NCBI GenBank assembly: GCA_913055205.1
Contig: CAJXJN010000010.1
Span: 1-64,000 of the forward strand
Origin: an uncultured Sulfurovum sp.
GTDB taxonomy: Bacteria > Campylobacterota > Campylobacteria > Campylobacterales > Sulfurovaceae
Direction: 5' to 3'
DNA length: 64,000 bases
The position numbers and the translations under genes were made by a program. Below are positions 54,751 to 63,927 of this stretch, one piece after another; positions within the stretch are counted from its first letter, which is position 1; every line of letters starts with the position of its first letter. The notes beneath the pieces were generated by a model. It saw only the letters and a program-made list of their open reading frames with translations, was not told the origin of the DNA and did no database searches.

Positions 54751-55905
54751 TTATTTATAAAAAGTATAACGAAAGGTTGCACCTTTGCCTAAAGTGGAAG
54801 TTACATCAAGTAAAATATTCTCTTCGTCTGTGATCTGCTTGACGATATTGAGCCCTATACCAAAGCCTCCTTTGGCTTCATTTTCTCTATAGTATCGAGA
54901 AAATATTTTATGGACATTCTCTATACCGACACCATAATCTTTTACTTTAAAGACAATATTCCCATATTCAACTTGCAACATAATATCAACATGACTATGA
55001 TCATGACTGTATTTAATGGCATTAGAAAGTGTGTTATCTACGATACGCTGCAGTTTCGTTTTAGAGCAATGGTACTTCAATCCTTCTACAATATGGGTAT
55101 TTAATGTAATATTTTTAAGATTGGCAACCTCTTGAAAATAATCTACCCTATTTTGGATGAACTCCCCAAGATCAATGATCTTTTTTTTATGCTCCACACG
55201 TCCTTGTTTTACAAGATAATCCATATCATTATAAATGGTCGCTAGTGTCTTGGAAGCAGATTTGATACGCCTTAGATATTTATTTTCACCATACTTGTTG
55301 GCAAAAAGATCTGCATTGAGATTAATAATGCTCAATGGTGTATTGATCTCATGCATAGAATCCTTGATAAAATCATCTAACTGTGTATTAAGTTTTTCAA
55401 AGGGTGCAGAAAAGTTTCTTAACAGCAAAAGTGAAAATATAAACAATGCGATCACTATAGCTATCATTACAGAAAAAGCAAAAAGATAAATATCACTTGA
55501 AGTATGGATTGTCCCTACTAAAAGATACTTTGCACCAAAATAATAACCATCAGGAGGAAGTGGATAGATATAATAATATCGATTACCTGCATGATGAAAG
55601 CCTTCTGTAAAAGAATCAGGTTCAAAATCCAAAGTGGAAAAAACCGTTTGATACTTATTATTATAAAGAGCTGCCTTATACTCTTTGTATCTTGGGAAAT
55701 GATACACTTTATCACTGTTTTTATACCGTTGCATAGAGACAATAATTTTTTTGGCCTGTGACTCAAGAGAAAGTTTTACTTTTGCTTCATCTATTTGTAA
55801 GAGTAAAAGTACATAGATGACAAGCGGCACGATCAACAGGACTGCCAATACAGAGGTATAGATCAGGGCATATTTACGGGCAAACTTTTTAGGATCAAAG
55901 ATCAA
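54751..55905 (-). CDS. Sensor histidine kinase of the sox-linked operon
   Basis: 384 residues, two membrane helices (about 12-36 and 138-162) around a small periplasmic domain rich in Tyr. The dimerisation box has His185 in SMHEINTPLS, and the ATPase domain has DNTLSNAIKYS, DYGVGIENV and GFGIGLNIV. It overlaps the regulator gene by 11 nt. It would phosphorylate that regulator in response to a periplasmic signal, perhaps relayed by the Cache-like protein encoded first in the operon. Confidence 0.9.
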   Translation of the reverse strand: MIFDPKKFARKYALIYTSVLAVLLIVPLVIYVLLLLQIDEAKVKLSLESQAKKIIVSMQRYKNSDKVYHFPRYKEYKAALYNNKYQTVFSTLDFEPDSFTEGFHHAGNRYYYIYPLPPDGYYFGAKYLLVGTIHTSSDIYLFAFSVMIAIVIALFIFSLLLLRNFSAPFEKLNTQLDDFIKDSMHEINTPLSIINLNADLFANKYGENKYLRRIKSASKTLATIYNDMDYLVKQGRVEHKKKIIDLGEFIQNRVDYFQEVANLKNITLNTHIVEGLKYHCSKTKLQRIVDNTLSNAIKYSHDHSHVDIMLQVEYGNIVFKVKDYGVGIENVHKIFSRYYRENEAKGGFGIGLNIVKQITDEENILLDVTSTLGKGATFRYTFYK

Positions 55906-56554
55906 TACTATACCCTACACCACGAATATTTTTAATGAAATCCTGTTTAAGTTTTTTACGCAAGGTGCCCACTTGCACCCTTATGTTGGTTGGATCTATC
56001 CACTCTCCCCACACCTCTTCCCAAAACATTTCATAACTTACGACACACCCTCTTTGCTTAATAAGCAATTCTAAGATCTTGGCTTCTGTTTTTGTAAGTA
56101 TTGTATCTTCATTCTCAAATGTAAGTTTCATCTTTTTAATATTGTAGCTATAGCCAAACGGAAGTACAATACTTTCATCTACAGAAGAGAAACAATGCAT
56201 TTTGATCACTTGTTCAACACGCAACTTTAATTCTGCAAGATCAAACGGCTTACGTATATAGTCACAGGCACCACACTCATACCCACGGCTCAGATGATCT
56301 ATGTCTGTTAAAGAGGTAATAAAGATCGCAGGTATCATCACTCCCTCTTCACGTAACATTTCAAGCATTTCAAACCCATTCTTTTCACCTAATACTTTTA
56401 CATCCAGAAGTAACAGATCATACACTCTGTCATAGATAGCATCATAGGCTTCTTCTGAGTGAGAATAGCAGCTTACTTCATATCCACAATCTTCTAAATA
56501 CTCTTGTATACTTAATGCTAGCATGGATTCATCTTCCAAGATAAGTATTTTCAT
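55895..56554 (-). CDS. OmpR-family response regulator
   Basis: 219 residues: a receiver with acceptor Asp51 (LLLLDVKVLG) and conserved Lys in IRKPF, and a C-terminal winged-helix DNA-binding domain ending with IRGVGYSI. It overlaps the sensor protein gene by 4 nt and the kinase gene by 11 nt. The tandem 11-bp repeats before soxX and before the DsrE-like gene, on either side of this operon, are the natural candidate binding sites. Confidence 0.93.
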   Translation of the reverse strand: MKILILEDESMLALSIQEYLEDCGYEVSCYSHSEEAYDAIYDRVYDLLLLDVKVLGEKNGFEMLEMLREEGVMIPAIFITSLTDIDHLSRGYECGACDYIRKPFDLAELKLRVEQVIKMHCFSSVDESIVLPFGYSYNIKKMKLTFENEDTILTKTEAKILELLIKQRGCVVSYEMFWEEVWGEWIDPTNIRVQVGTLRKKLKQDFIKNIRGVGYSIDL

Positions 56555-57657
56555 TCTATAACCCCGATCTTCTTTTCATTATGTTCATTTGAAAGGATAA
56601 TGTCTATCAGCTCATCCTTGGTATATTCTTCAAGTATCTCTTTTGCCTCAGATTCCAACTCTATTTTATCTTTTTTAGTGAGTTTTGGAAGAAGCCCGAT
56701 CAAATCTTTATCATATCCACTGCGAAAACTACCATAGGGATGTTCCCAGGATGCAACAACCTGCTCTATATCCGCATCTGAAAACTGGGTATAAAATGAA
56801 ACATTTTGATTGACCTTTTCATATTTTTTCAGTGCTTCACTGGAAAGAGTGAGCAGATAAACCCCTATCTTTTCCCCTTCTCCATTATACATAGGTTCCA
56901 AAAGATACAGTCTGTCATCTTGATATACATAACACTTAGACAGTAAAGTATTCCAGTCTATTTTTTCTATTTTATTTTTGAGTTGTTGATTAAAGTTTTG
57001 GTTGACTATCACATGTTCATGCAAAAGTGGAAAATCACGCATCAACTCTGCCTGTTTCAAATAATGTTCATCCATCAATGCAAAAAGTTCTATCCCTTTT
57101 TTGTGCAGTTTAGCTGCAAGTTCATCTACAAATTTAATCACTTCCAGATATCCCAACAACTTCCTCCCACTTCGTATAGGGATCGTTGCTTTGAATGTAA
57201 GTAATCTACCTATTTCCATACCTACTTTAGGCTGCTTATTACGTTTGAGCCTTTGAAGGTCATCCCTAAACCACCAAATAGGCATTCCCTCAAAACCTTC
57301 ATTCCAACTACGTGCAAATATAAAAAAGTCTGGCGTAAGGACTTGAATACGCAGTGATTTAAGATGCGTATATTTTTTAAAACGTTGTGTGATCTTACTA
57401 AGGATGCTATATCCTTTTGACTCATCATCAGATATCAATGCATTTTTAAGCTCACCATCTTCAGAGAGAGCCAATGAAAAAGAGAGCAGATCTGCCATCT
57501 CATAAGCAAGCCCGGCCCTAAAGTTACTTACTATATGATCACTTAAGCTTTCCAACCTGTCTTCCTTGCTCTGTTTACTAAAGAAAAAAACAGAGGCAAG
57601 AAGCATAACTAACACAAAAAAAGTGACCCAAAGAGAAATTTTATTAAATTGTTTCAT
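56551..57657 (-). CDS. Membrane-anchored periplasmic Cache-like sensor protein without kinase
   Basis: 368 residues with one N-terminal membrane helix (about 8-28) and a long periplasmic domain with Cache-like features (FRAGLAYEMADLLSFS, then a second half around IPIRSGRKLLGYLEVIKFVDE). No second membrane helix, kinase or methyl-accepting domain is seen. As first gene of a sensor-regulator-kinase operon it may bind the ligand and signal to the kinase. Divergent from the DsrE-like gene at 57794 over 136 bp. Confidence 0.75.
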   Translation of the reverse strand: MKQFNKISLWVTFFVLVMLLASVFFFSKQSKEDRLESLSDHIVSNFRAGLAYEMADLLSFSLALSEDGELKNALISDDESKGYSILSKITQRFKKYTHLKSLRIQVLTPDFFIFARSWNEGFEGMPIWWFRDDLQRLKRNKQPKVGMEIGRLLTFKATIPIRSGRKLLGYLEVIKFVDELAAKLHKKGIELFALMDEHYLKQAELMRDFPLLHEHVIVNQNFNQQLKNKIEKIDWNTLLSKCYVYQDDRLYLLEPMYNGEGEKIGVYLLTLSSEALKKYEKVNQNVSFYTQFSDADIEQVVASWEHPYGSFRSGYDKDLIGLLPKLTKKDKIELESEAKEILEEYTKDELIDIILSNEHNEKKIGVIE

Positions 57658-57729
57658 AGACGAATCCTACGAAACAAAGACTATATTTTTGCTTAAGTAC
57701 TATCTCTAAATAATTTATTATTATCATTT

Positions 57730-57761
57730 TTTACATTTTTTTTACATTGTATTGCTATTAT
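57730..57761 (+). promoter_or_regulatory. Promoter of the DsrE-like gene with tandem TTTACATTN sites
   Basis: TTTACATTT (57730-57738) and TTTACATTG (57741-57749) repeat with an 11-bp period, followed after 6 nt by TATTAT (57756-57761). The spacing to the -10 is the same as in front of soxX, and the repeat differs by one base. The site also lies upstream of the divergent sensor operon, so autoregulation is possible. Confidence 0.6.
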
Positions 57762-57793
57762 ATAAAATTATAATATAAAATAAAAGGACATTT

Positions 57794-58261
57794 ATGAAAA
57801 AATATATCATCATCCTACTGATAAGTCTAGGCATGGCACAGGCAGAAGAAGCATCAGCCAAGGTGGTCTATGATCTGACTACCAAAGATTTAACAAGCTT
57901 TGAACTCAGGATTTTAAAAGGTATCGTAGCCAATAAAGCACATTATGAAGGCTCTTTAAGAGAACTGGATGTCGTTGTGGTCATTCACGGTGGAGCATAC
58001 AGGTTCTTTACCAAAGATCCTGCACACTCTAAGTTCAAAGATGATAAAGCACTCATAAAGACATACAAAACACTGGCAAAACGTATTGAGTCCATGGTAA
58101 AAACCTATGATGTAGAATTTCTCATGTGTGGTGCAGCCATGCCTAAAAATGAACTTAAAGCGAAAGATGTGTATAGTTTTGTAAAGATCATACCCAACTC
58201 AACCATCGGGTTGATAGATAAACAAAATGAGGGATATGCCTATATCCCTATTAGAGATTAA
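57794..58261 (+). CDS. Periplasmic DsrE-like protein, second copy
   Basis: 155 residues with a signal peptide (about 1-17) and the DsrE-type core; Cys112 lies in YDVEFLMCGAAM, nearly the same motif as in the protein at 47929. AAGGA precedes the start. It stands alone on the plus strand among minus-strand signalling genes, and its stop overlaps the end of the convergent kinase gene by 11 bp. Its promoter shares the sox-type direct repeats, so it is probably expressed with thiosulfate oxidation as a periplasmic sulfur carrier. Confidence 0.82.
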   Translation: MKKYIIILLISLGMAQAEEASAKVVYDLTTKDLTSFELRILKGIVANKAHYEGSLRELDVVVVIHGGAYRFFTKDPAHSKFKDDKALIKTYKTLAKRIESMVKTYDVEFLMCGAAMPKNELKAKDVYSFVKIIPNSTIGLIDKQNEGYAYIPIRD

Positions 58262-59273
58262 ACGAAAAAGTCGATCCTTCATCTTCCTTACTTTGGATCT
58301 CAAGTTTGCTTTTATGCAGAGTAAGGATGGTTTTAACGATGGAGAGACCCAGCCCCATGGAGTTGTCCCAGTTATGGGTACCTGAACGGTAAAACTTTTT
58401 GGTGACCTTGTCCAGATCTTTTTGACTGATCCCCACACCTTTATCTGTTACAGATATGCTCTCAGGACCGATCTGTACGATGACTTCATCTTTCGAATAC
58501 TTCAGTGCATTTTCTATAAGATTTTTAAGTATGACCTCTATAAGAGTACGGTCAGCATCTACAATACGGGAGCTTCCTTCTATACGTATCTCCCTGTTCT
58601 TGTATGACTCTTCCAGGGCAAGCTTTACTTCTTTGGCTAAAGTATAGATGTCAAAAGGGTTTTTATGCAGTGTTGCTTCACCACTTTCAAACTTGTTCCA
58701 GAGTATAAGACGACTTAGAAGTGATTCTATTTTATTACCATTGTTATAGATTTTACTTAAAAACTTCTCTTGTAATGGCTTAGGGATATCCGGATCATCC
58801 TGTAAAGTTTGTGAATATCCCATAATGGAAGCAATAGGATTTCGAAATTCATGTGCGATAGCTGAGAGCATATCGGAACGTTGTCTGTTTTTAAGTTTAA
58901 GTTTTGCATTATAACGCTGCTTAATATCTTCTCTTTTTTTAGCATTTTTAAGTGCCTTGATAAGATTTTGGTTTATCTCTTCAAACTCTTGTGTAAAAAA
59001 ACGTGCCTGATAGTCGATCTGATCTATCTTTTCAAGCTTTAATAGATATTTATTCACTATAGTTAACTCTTTTTCCATACGTTTTGCACCACGATTAATA
59101 AAAAAAATAAAAATAGAAAAGGCCAAAGCAAGAAGGGTAATAGGTAAAACTGTTTCTTGTCCATCAGAAGAGAGAAGTACTAAAAGTATAGAAAAAGAGA
59201 TAAATAGAAGTATGGCTATCGTCACTAGTCTGGCCATTACATATTCTGTAAAGTGTGGACGCTTAAAGATCAT
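58251..59273 (-). CDS. Orphan membrane sensor histidine kinase
   Basis: 340 residues with two adjacent membrane helices (about 13-36 and 41-60) and almost no periplasmic loop, then a coiled coil. His141 is in AIAHEFRNPIAS, with NLIENALKYS, DKGVGIS and GLGLSIV in the ATPase domain. No response regulator is next to it. It follows two thioredoxin-like genes with a 2-nt gap, which suggests sensing of membrane or redox state and a distant or shared regulator. Confidence 0.88.
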   Translation of the reverse strand: MIFKRPHFTEYVMARLVTIAILLFISFSILLVLLSSDGQETVLPITLLALAFSIFIFFINRGAKRMEKELTIVNKYLLKLEKIDQIDYQARFFTQEFEEINQNLIKALKNAKKREDIKQRYNAKLKLKNRQRSDMLSAIAHEFRNPIASIMGYSQTLQDDPDIPKPLQEKFLSKIYNNGNKIESLLSRLILWNKFESGEATLHKNPFDIYTLAKEVKLALEESYKNREIRIEGSSRIVDADRTLIEVILKNLIENALKYSKDEVIVQIGPESISVTDKGVGISQKDLDKVTKKFYRSGTHNWDNSMGLGLSIVKTILTLHKSKLEIQSKEDEGSTFSFNL

Positions 59274-59275
59274 AT

Positions 59276-59767
59276 TTAAAAACCATCTTCGGCTATCTCT
59301 TTAATGTAGCCCAAAAAATCTTCTGTTTTATAATATCCTGCCAGTTTATCTATAAACTTTTTGTCAGCTGTGAAAAAATGAAAACTGGGGATCGGACCTC
59401 TGAGTCCCGGTAAACTCTCCATACTGCTCTTATCACTTCTTTCTATCTTGAGCAAGACATATTCCTGAAGATGCTTTTGCACTCTTTCATCGGAAAGTGC
59501 TCCTTCTTTCATCTTGACACACCATCTACAATTGGGGTCTTCAACCATCACCAACACACTTTTTTTCTCTTTCTTTGCCAATGTAAAAGCAGCTTGAACA
59601 TCATCCAGCCATACAAGTTCCAGTTTTTGAGTATTTGGCTTCACAGCTTCTTTTAGCTTACTTTTCTCTATTTTTGAATTTTCACGGACACTTTTTTTTG
59701 AATCACCATAAGCACTTAATGATACCACCAGGATACTAAGCAATATACTCAAAAAAATATTTTTCAT
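59276..59767 (-). CDS. Exported thioredoxin-like protein with CRWC, first copy
   Basis: 163 residues; signal peptide (about 1-20), a Lys-rich linker and a thioredoxin-like domain with CRWC (Cys80, Cys83) and GPIPSFHFF as the cis-Pro region. It is similar to the next gene upstream, from which it likely arose by duplication. A role in reducing periplasmic cytochrome or Sox-type cysteines (SoxW-like) is inferred. Confidence 0.8.
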   Translation of the reverse strand: MKNIFLSILLSILVVSLSAYGDSKKSVRENSKIEKSKLKEAVKPNTQKLELVWLDDVQAAFTLAKKEKKSVLVMVEDPNCRWCVKMKEGALSDERVQKHLQEYVLLKIERSDKSSMESLPGLRGPIPSFHFFTADKKFIDKLAGYYKTEDFLGYIKEIAEDGF

Positions 59768-59772
59768 CTTAT

Positions 59773-60192
59773 TTATTTTTTACTTTTTTCTTTTTTCTTT
59801 TCTACATCACTGATATAACTTAAGAAATCTTCAACATTAAAATATCCGACCACAGTCTCGATCAGCTCTTTTTGAGGTGTCATAAAAAAAATCGTCGGTA
59901 CTCCATCTATCATAGGTAAATCTTTTACAGCATCTTCATCTTCTCTCATAACCTTTACTGTAATGTATGACTCAAGTTTTTTTTGTACATTTTCATCAGC
60001 CAAAGTACGATGTTTCATTTTTTTACACCATCTACAGTGCTCCCCCTCTACCATGATCATTACTGTTTTTTGTTCTTTTTGTGCCAGTTTAAAAGCACTG
60101 TTGATATCTTTTATCCATACCATCTCTCCTGCAAAGAGACTCATAGAAAAAAATGTTCCCGCGACTAAAAATATACCTAATAATTTTTTCAT
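59773..60192 (-). CDS. Exported thioredoxin-like protein with CRWC, second copy
   Basis: 139 residues; signal peptide (about 1-21) and a thioredoxin-like domain with CRWC (Cys53, Cys56) and GVPTIFFM as cis-Pro loop. The shared ENV/DER-QKxLE and GYFxVEDFLxYI segments show it is a paralogue of the downstream protein. It begins 9 nt after dapE. Confidence 0.82.
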   Translation of the reverse strand: MKKLLGIFLVAGTFFSMSLFAGEMVWIKDINSAFKLAQKEQKTVMIMVEGEHCRWCKKMKHRTLADENVQKKLESYITVKVMREDEDAVKDLPMIDGVPTIFFMTPQKELIETVVGYFNVEDFLSYISDVEKKKEKSKK

Positions 60193-60201
60193 CTTTATCC
60201 T

Positions 60202-61302
60202 TTAACGATTAAAATTTTTGATCAATTCACTGAATACATGATACAGCTTGTCTACTTCTTCAATGGAAGTTCTTTCATTGGGTGCATGAATCGTATCATT
60301 GATCACCCCAAACTCGATCACATCTATGCCATAAGCTGCAATGAATCGTGCATCACTTGTTCCCCCCGCAGTGGAGTGTTTAGGAGTAATGCCACATACT
60401 TTTTGAATACTTTCATCTATGGCATGTACCACAGGACGGTCAGTCTCTGTCAAAAAAGGTTTTGCTGATTGGCTCAGTTTAAGATCATAATTCATACCAC
60501 TGAAATACTTATGGACAAAATCTTCCACATCTTGAAGAGAGGTCTTGGTAGAGTTGCGTACATTGAACATCATTTTTAGCTTACCGGGTGTCACATTAGT
60601 GACTTCCATACCCGCACGTATATCAGTGATGACAAATTGGCTTGGTCCAAAGTATGCATCACCATCATCAAGATTAACCCCTGCCATTGAAGGCAAGACC
60701 TGTGCTACTTTGTGAATAGGGTTGATTGCTTTCTCAGGATACGCTGCATGTCCTTGCTTACCATGCTTTTCTATCACACCATTGATGGAACCTCTACGTC
60801 CCACTTTGATGGCATCACCAAAGATCTTCTCACATGTCGGCTCTGCTACGATACAACTATCCGGTAAAAGATCGATCTCTTTGAGATGTTCGAGCATAAT
60901 TTGTGTACCATACTTTGCATCACCTTCTTCATCTGAAGTAAGCAAAATAGAGAGTCTTCCTTCAAAATGATCTGCGTTATAACATGCCTGTACAAAAGCT
61001 GCCACCCCGCTTTTCATGTCTTGTGTACCACGTGCATAGATTTTACCCTCTTTGATGACAGGAACAAAAGGATCGGTTTCCCAACCATCACCTGCAGGCA
61101 CAACATCAACATGTCCTGCAAAGCAGAGGTGTGGACCCTCAGAGAACTTTTTAGTCAAGAAAAGGTTTTTTACCCCCTCTTTATTGACATAGATAGCTTC
61201 ATATCCATCAAGGTACTCTTCTATAAACTGTAAAGACCCGGCATCATCAGGTGTTACAGATTCAAAACTTAATAGTTTTAAAAGTAAGTCAACTACATGC
61301 AT
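60202..61302 (-). CDS. dapE: Succinyl-diaminopimelate desuccinylase
   Basis: An M20-family zinc hydrolase in the lysine/diaminopimelate pathway, 366 residues. Metal-binding motifs are [23 protein letters not shown] and LTSDEEGDA, with GGTSDARF near the C-terminus, all typical of DapE. It lies between a rhodanese and thioredoxin-like genes in one tight run, an odd location for a biosynthetic gene. Confidence 0.95.
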   Translation of the reverse strand: MHVVDLLLKLLSFESVTPDDAGSLQFIEEYLDGYEAIYVNKEGVKNLFLTKKFSEGPHLCFAGHVDVVPAGDGWETDPFVPVIKEGKIYARGTQDMKSGVAAFVQACYNADHFEGRLSILLTSDEEGDAKYGTQIMLEHLKEIDLLPDSCIVAEPTCEKIFGDAIKVGRRGSINGVIEKHGKQGHAAYPEKAINPIHKVAQVLPSMAGVNLDDGDAYFGPSQFVITDIRAGMEVTNVTPGKLKMMFNVRNSTKTSLQDVEDFVHKYFSGMNYDLKLSQSAKPFLTETDRPVVHAIDESIQKVCGITPKHSTAGGTSDARFIAAYGIDVIEFGVINDTIHAPNERTSIEEVDKLYHVFSELIKNFNR

Positions 61303-61305
61303 ATT

Positions 61306-61650
61306 TCATCTTTCTATCTCACCGCAATAAGAGACAATACCGCCGGAATGATTGATCACACGCGGATGTCCATTACTTCTAAAAATATTTTGAACTTGTC
61401 CGCTTCTGCTGCCTGTACGACAAGTAAAAATGACTACTTTATCTTTGGTCTGTTCAAAAAGTTCTTCTGCCCATGCTTGAAAACGTGAAGTAGGTTTAAG
61501 CATATCAACCCCTTTAAGGTGCCCCATCTCATACTCCGTATCTTCTCGCACATCAACTAAAAGAAAATCTACTTTACCCTCTTCTCTTGCCTTTAAAAGT
61601 ATTTCAAGATCTTCAGAATTGATATTGTCTCTTGCTAATAATGTCTGCAT
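61306..61650 (-). CDS. Single-domain rhodanese
   Basis: 114 residues without a signal peptide. The active-site loop is CRTGSRSG with its catalytic cysteine, and VDVREDTEYEMGHLKG is the family's CH2-type motif. It should transfer sulfane sulfur in the cytoplasm. It is 3 nt upstream of dapE. Confidence 0.9.
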   Translation of the reverse strand: MQTLLARDNINSEDLEILLKAREEGKVDFLLVDVREDTEYEMGHLKGVDMLKPTSRFQAWAEELFEQTKDKVVIFTCRTGSRSGQVQNIFRSNGHPRVINHSGGIVSYCGEIER

Positions 61651-61702
61651 CTATTGCTCCCCCCCTGACTATAAAATAGTCGCTTATTATAGTCATAAAT
61701 GA

Positions 61703-62050
61703 TTATGATTTGCTGTAAGAGGCAACATATTCCGGTGTACAGAAGATACCACAATGACATTTACCCTCTTCCGGGATCTCTTTTTCAATAGCCTGAGTGC
61801 AGGGGCAAACTCTATTATCAGTACTTTTGAATTTGCCTGGCTTAGCTTCATCTGGTTCTACCATAAAACATGGACAAAATCTTTTACCATAAAGCACTTT
61901 ATGTCTTGCCAGTCCTAGTGTAACCCCCTCATTTACATCTTCCATCGGATGATATTCCCAACCAAACTGTTGACAAACTTTATCTGTAAATTTTTTTGTT
62001 TTTTCCAACTCTTCTAAAAACTCTGGTGAACTCATATCTAATTGTTGCAT
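61703..62050 (-). CDS. Ferredoxin-thioredoxin reductase catalytic-subunit-like protein
   Basis: 115 residues with the FTR cysteine pattern: FCPCF, VCPCT and CHCGIFC, which bind a [4Fe-4S] cluster next to a redox disulfide. It would pass electrons from ferredoxin to thioredoxins or other disulfides. No variable subunit is nearby. As first gene of the run leading to rhodanese, dapE and two exported thioredoxin-like proteins it fits a thiol-redox unit. Confidence 0.88.
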   Translation of the reverse strand: MQQLDMSSPEFLEELEKTKKFTDKVCQQFGWEYHPMEDVNEGVTLGLARHKVLYGKRFCPCFMVEPDEAKPGKFKSTDNRVCPCTQAIEKEIPEEGKCHCGIFCTPEYVASYSKS

Positions 62051-62138
62051 TATAAATTATCCTTTAAGCAGTTTTAATTCGTAGTTATATCTTAAACTAA
62101 ATTAATATATAATAAGAAAAATCACTTTAGGGTATATA

Positions 62139-62429
62139 ATGCAAATAGATCATACTGTCTTGACTAAATTAGAAAAACTTTCTCATCTGCGTATAGATGA
62201 ATCAAAAAAAGAAGAGGTCATGAAACAGCTTTCAGGCATACTTTCTTATATAGACAATCTTAATGAACTTAATACTGATACACTGGATTCCTCGTTTTCA
62301 ACACTCGAAGGAGGGACACCACTAAGAGAAGATACCGTACGCCAACCTGATGATATAGCAAAAGATATCCTCTCACATGCACCAGAGAGTAAAGATGACT
62401 TTTTTATAGTTCCGGCAATTATTGAGTAA
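62139..62429 (+). CDS. gatC: Aspartyl/glutamyl-tRNA amidotransferase subunit C
   Basis: 96 residues, the small subunit that stabilises GatAB for forming Gln-tRNA or Asn-tRNA. It has LTKLEKLSHLRIDE, LSYIDNLNELNTD, LREDTV and the C-terminal FFIVPAIIE. In Campylobacter jejuni gatC, cvpA and fur are neighbours, matching the order that appears here with two extra genes in between. Confidence 0.95.
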   Translation: MQIDHTVLTKLEKLSHLRIDESKKEEVMKQLSGILSYIDNLNELNTDTLDSSFSTLEGGTPLREDTVRQPDDIAKDILSHAPESKDDFFIVPAIIE

Positions 62430-62439
62430 TACACATTAG

Positions 62440-62793
62440 ATGTTAAAAATTTATGGGATCAAGAACTGTGATAGTGTTAGAAAAGCGATCAAATATCTCA
62501 AATCTCATAATATACCTTATGAATTTATAGATTTTCGTGAAACACCTGTTAATGAACAGAAAATTAATGAATGGCTCAAATCTACTGACATTAAAACACT
62601 GTTCAATACCAGGGGAACGACTTACAGGACACTCAAACTAAAAGAACTGAATCTAAGCGACAACGATAAGAAAACATGGTTAAGTAAAGAAAACATGCTC
62701 ATTAAACGGCCTGTTATTACATGTGACAACAATGTTATAGTTGGGTATAATGAATCAGAATATCTAGAAAAACTACAAACATCCAAAGGATAA
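62440..62793 (+). CDS. ArsC/Spx-family (YffB-like) protein
   Basis: 117 residues of thioredoxin-like ArsC fold. The opening KIYGIKNCDSVRKAIKYL has a single cysteine as CDSV, as in YffB-type proteins, and RPVITCDN near the C-terminus. The second catalytic cysteines of arsenate reductases are not evident, so arsenate reduction should not be assumed. It lies 10 nt after gatC and 2 nt before pilT. Confidence 0.8.
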   Translation: MLKIYGIKNCDSVRKAIKYLKSHNIPYEFIDFRETPVNEQKINEWLKSTDIKTLFNTRGTTYRTLKLKELNLSDNDKKTWLSKENMLIKRPVITCDNNVIVGYNESEYLEKLQTSKG

Positions 62794-62795
62794 AT

Positions 62796-63863
62796 ATGGC
62801 TACTTTTGATATAAAAAAATTACTTCAAAGCGTTGTTGCCCACGGTGCCTCGGATTTACACCTTGTAAGTCGTACAGAACCACAAATTAGACTTGATGGT
62901 GCACTCAAGCCGGTAAATCTTCCTAAGCTTACAGGGGAAGATATTGAAGAAATGTGCTACTCTTTAATTACCGAGAAACAAAAACAACATTTCGAAGAGT
63001 ATGATGAACTTGACTTTGCACTTTTACTCCCTGGTATTGGTCGTTTTAGAGCAAATTACTATCGTACTTTGGGTGATACAGCTGCTGCTTTCAGGATTAT
63101 TCCTATAGATATACCTTCACTTGATGATCTTGGAGCACCAGAGATCTATAAAAAGCTTATCCGAAGGGAAAAAGGACTCATTCTGGTAACAGGTCCGACA
63201 GGTTCAGGTAAATCAACCACACTTGCTGCCATGCTGAATGAAATTAACCTACATGAACAAAAACACATTGTAACGGTTGAAGATCCGGTCGAGTTTATCC
63301 ACCAGAATAAAAAATGTATTTTTTCGCATAGAGGCGTTGGTGAAGATACAAAAAGTTTTGCTATTGCACTTAAATATGCAATGCGTCAAGACCCGGATAT
63401 CATCCTCATCGGGGAGATGAGGGATAAAGAGACCATAGAAGCCGCACTTACAGCTGCTGAAACAGGGCACCTTGTTTTTGGTACACTTCACACCTCGTCA
63501 GCTCCCGGTACAATCAACCGTATCATTGATGTATTTACAGGCGAAGAACAAGCACAAATTCGAGCCATGATCTCATCATCACTTGTAGCAGTCATCGCTC
63601 AGGCACTTCTCCCTAAACTTGGCGGTGGACGTATAGCTACCTCAGAAATCTTAGTTACGAACCATGCTATCTCCAACCTTATTCGTGAAGATAAAGTACA
63701 TCAGATCTATTCACAAATGCAGCTAGGTCAAGACAATACAGGTATGCAAACACAAACACAGGCACTATTGAAGTATCTTAAAGAGGGTAAAATCAGTCGT
63801 GATGTTGCTTTACAATATGCGAATAAAGCAGATGAACTGTCAAAAGCTTTACAAATTTACTAA
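62796..63863 (+). CDS. pilT: Type IV pilus retraction / twitching ATPase PilT
   Basis: A 355-residue hexameric secretion ATPase. It has a PAS-like N-terminal domain, Walker A GPTGSGKSTT, Asp box EDPVEFIH, Walker B IILIGEMRD and the His box TGHLVFGTLHT, plus a C-terminal AIRNLIRE-like segment reading AISNLIRED. No pilin genes are in the window. Confidence 0.93.
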   Translation: MATFDIKKLLQSVVAHGASDLHLVSRTEPQIRLDGALKPVNLPKLTGEDIEEMCYSLITEKQKQHFEEYDELDFALLLPGIGRFRANYYRTLGDTAAAFRIIPIDIPSLDDLGAPEIYKKLIRREKGLILVTGPTGSGKSTTLAAMLNEINLHEQKHIVTVEDPVEFIHQNKKCIFSHRGVGEDTKSFAIALKYAMRQDPDIILIGEMRDKETIEAALTAAETGHLVFGTLHTSSAPGTINRIIDVFTGEEQAQIRAMISSSLVAVIAQALLPKLGGGRIATSEILVTNHAISNLIREDKVHQIYSQMQLGQDNTGMQTQTQALLKYLKEGKISRDVALQYANKADELSKALQIY

Positions 63864-63927
63864 AAAGCATTTTTGGTAATATTTATAGATACAATACGAA
63901 AAAACTAGTAAATTAAAGAGGAAATAT

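Noticed and set aside
62440-62793. Arsenate reductase (ArsC)
   Set aside because: Only the CDSV cysteine is conserved and there is no ars context; a YffB/Spx-like fold is all that can be supported.
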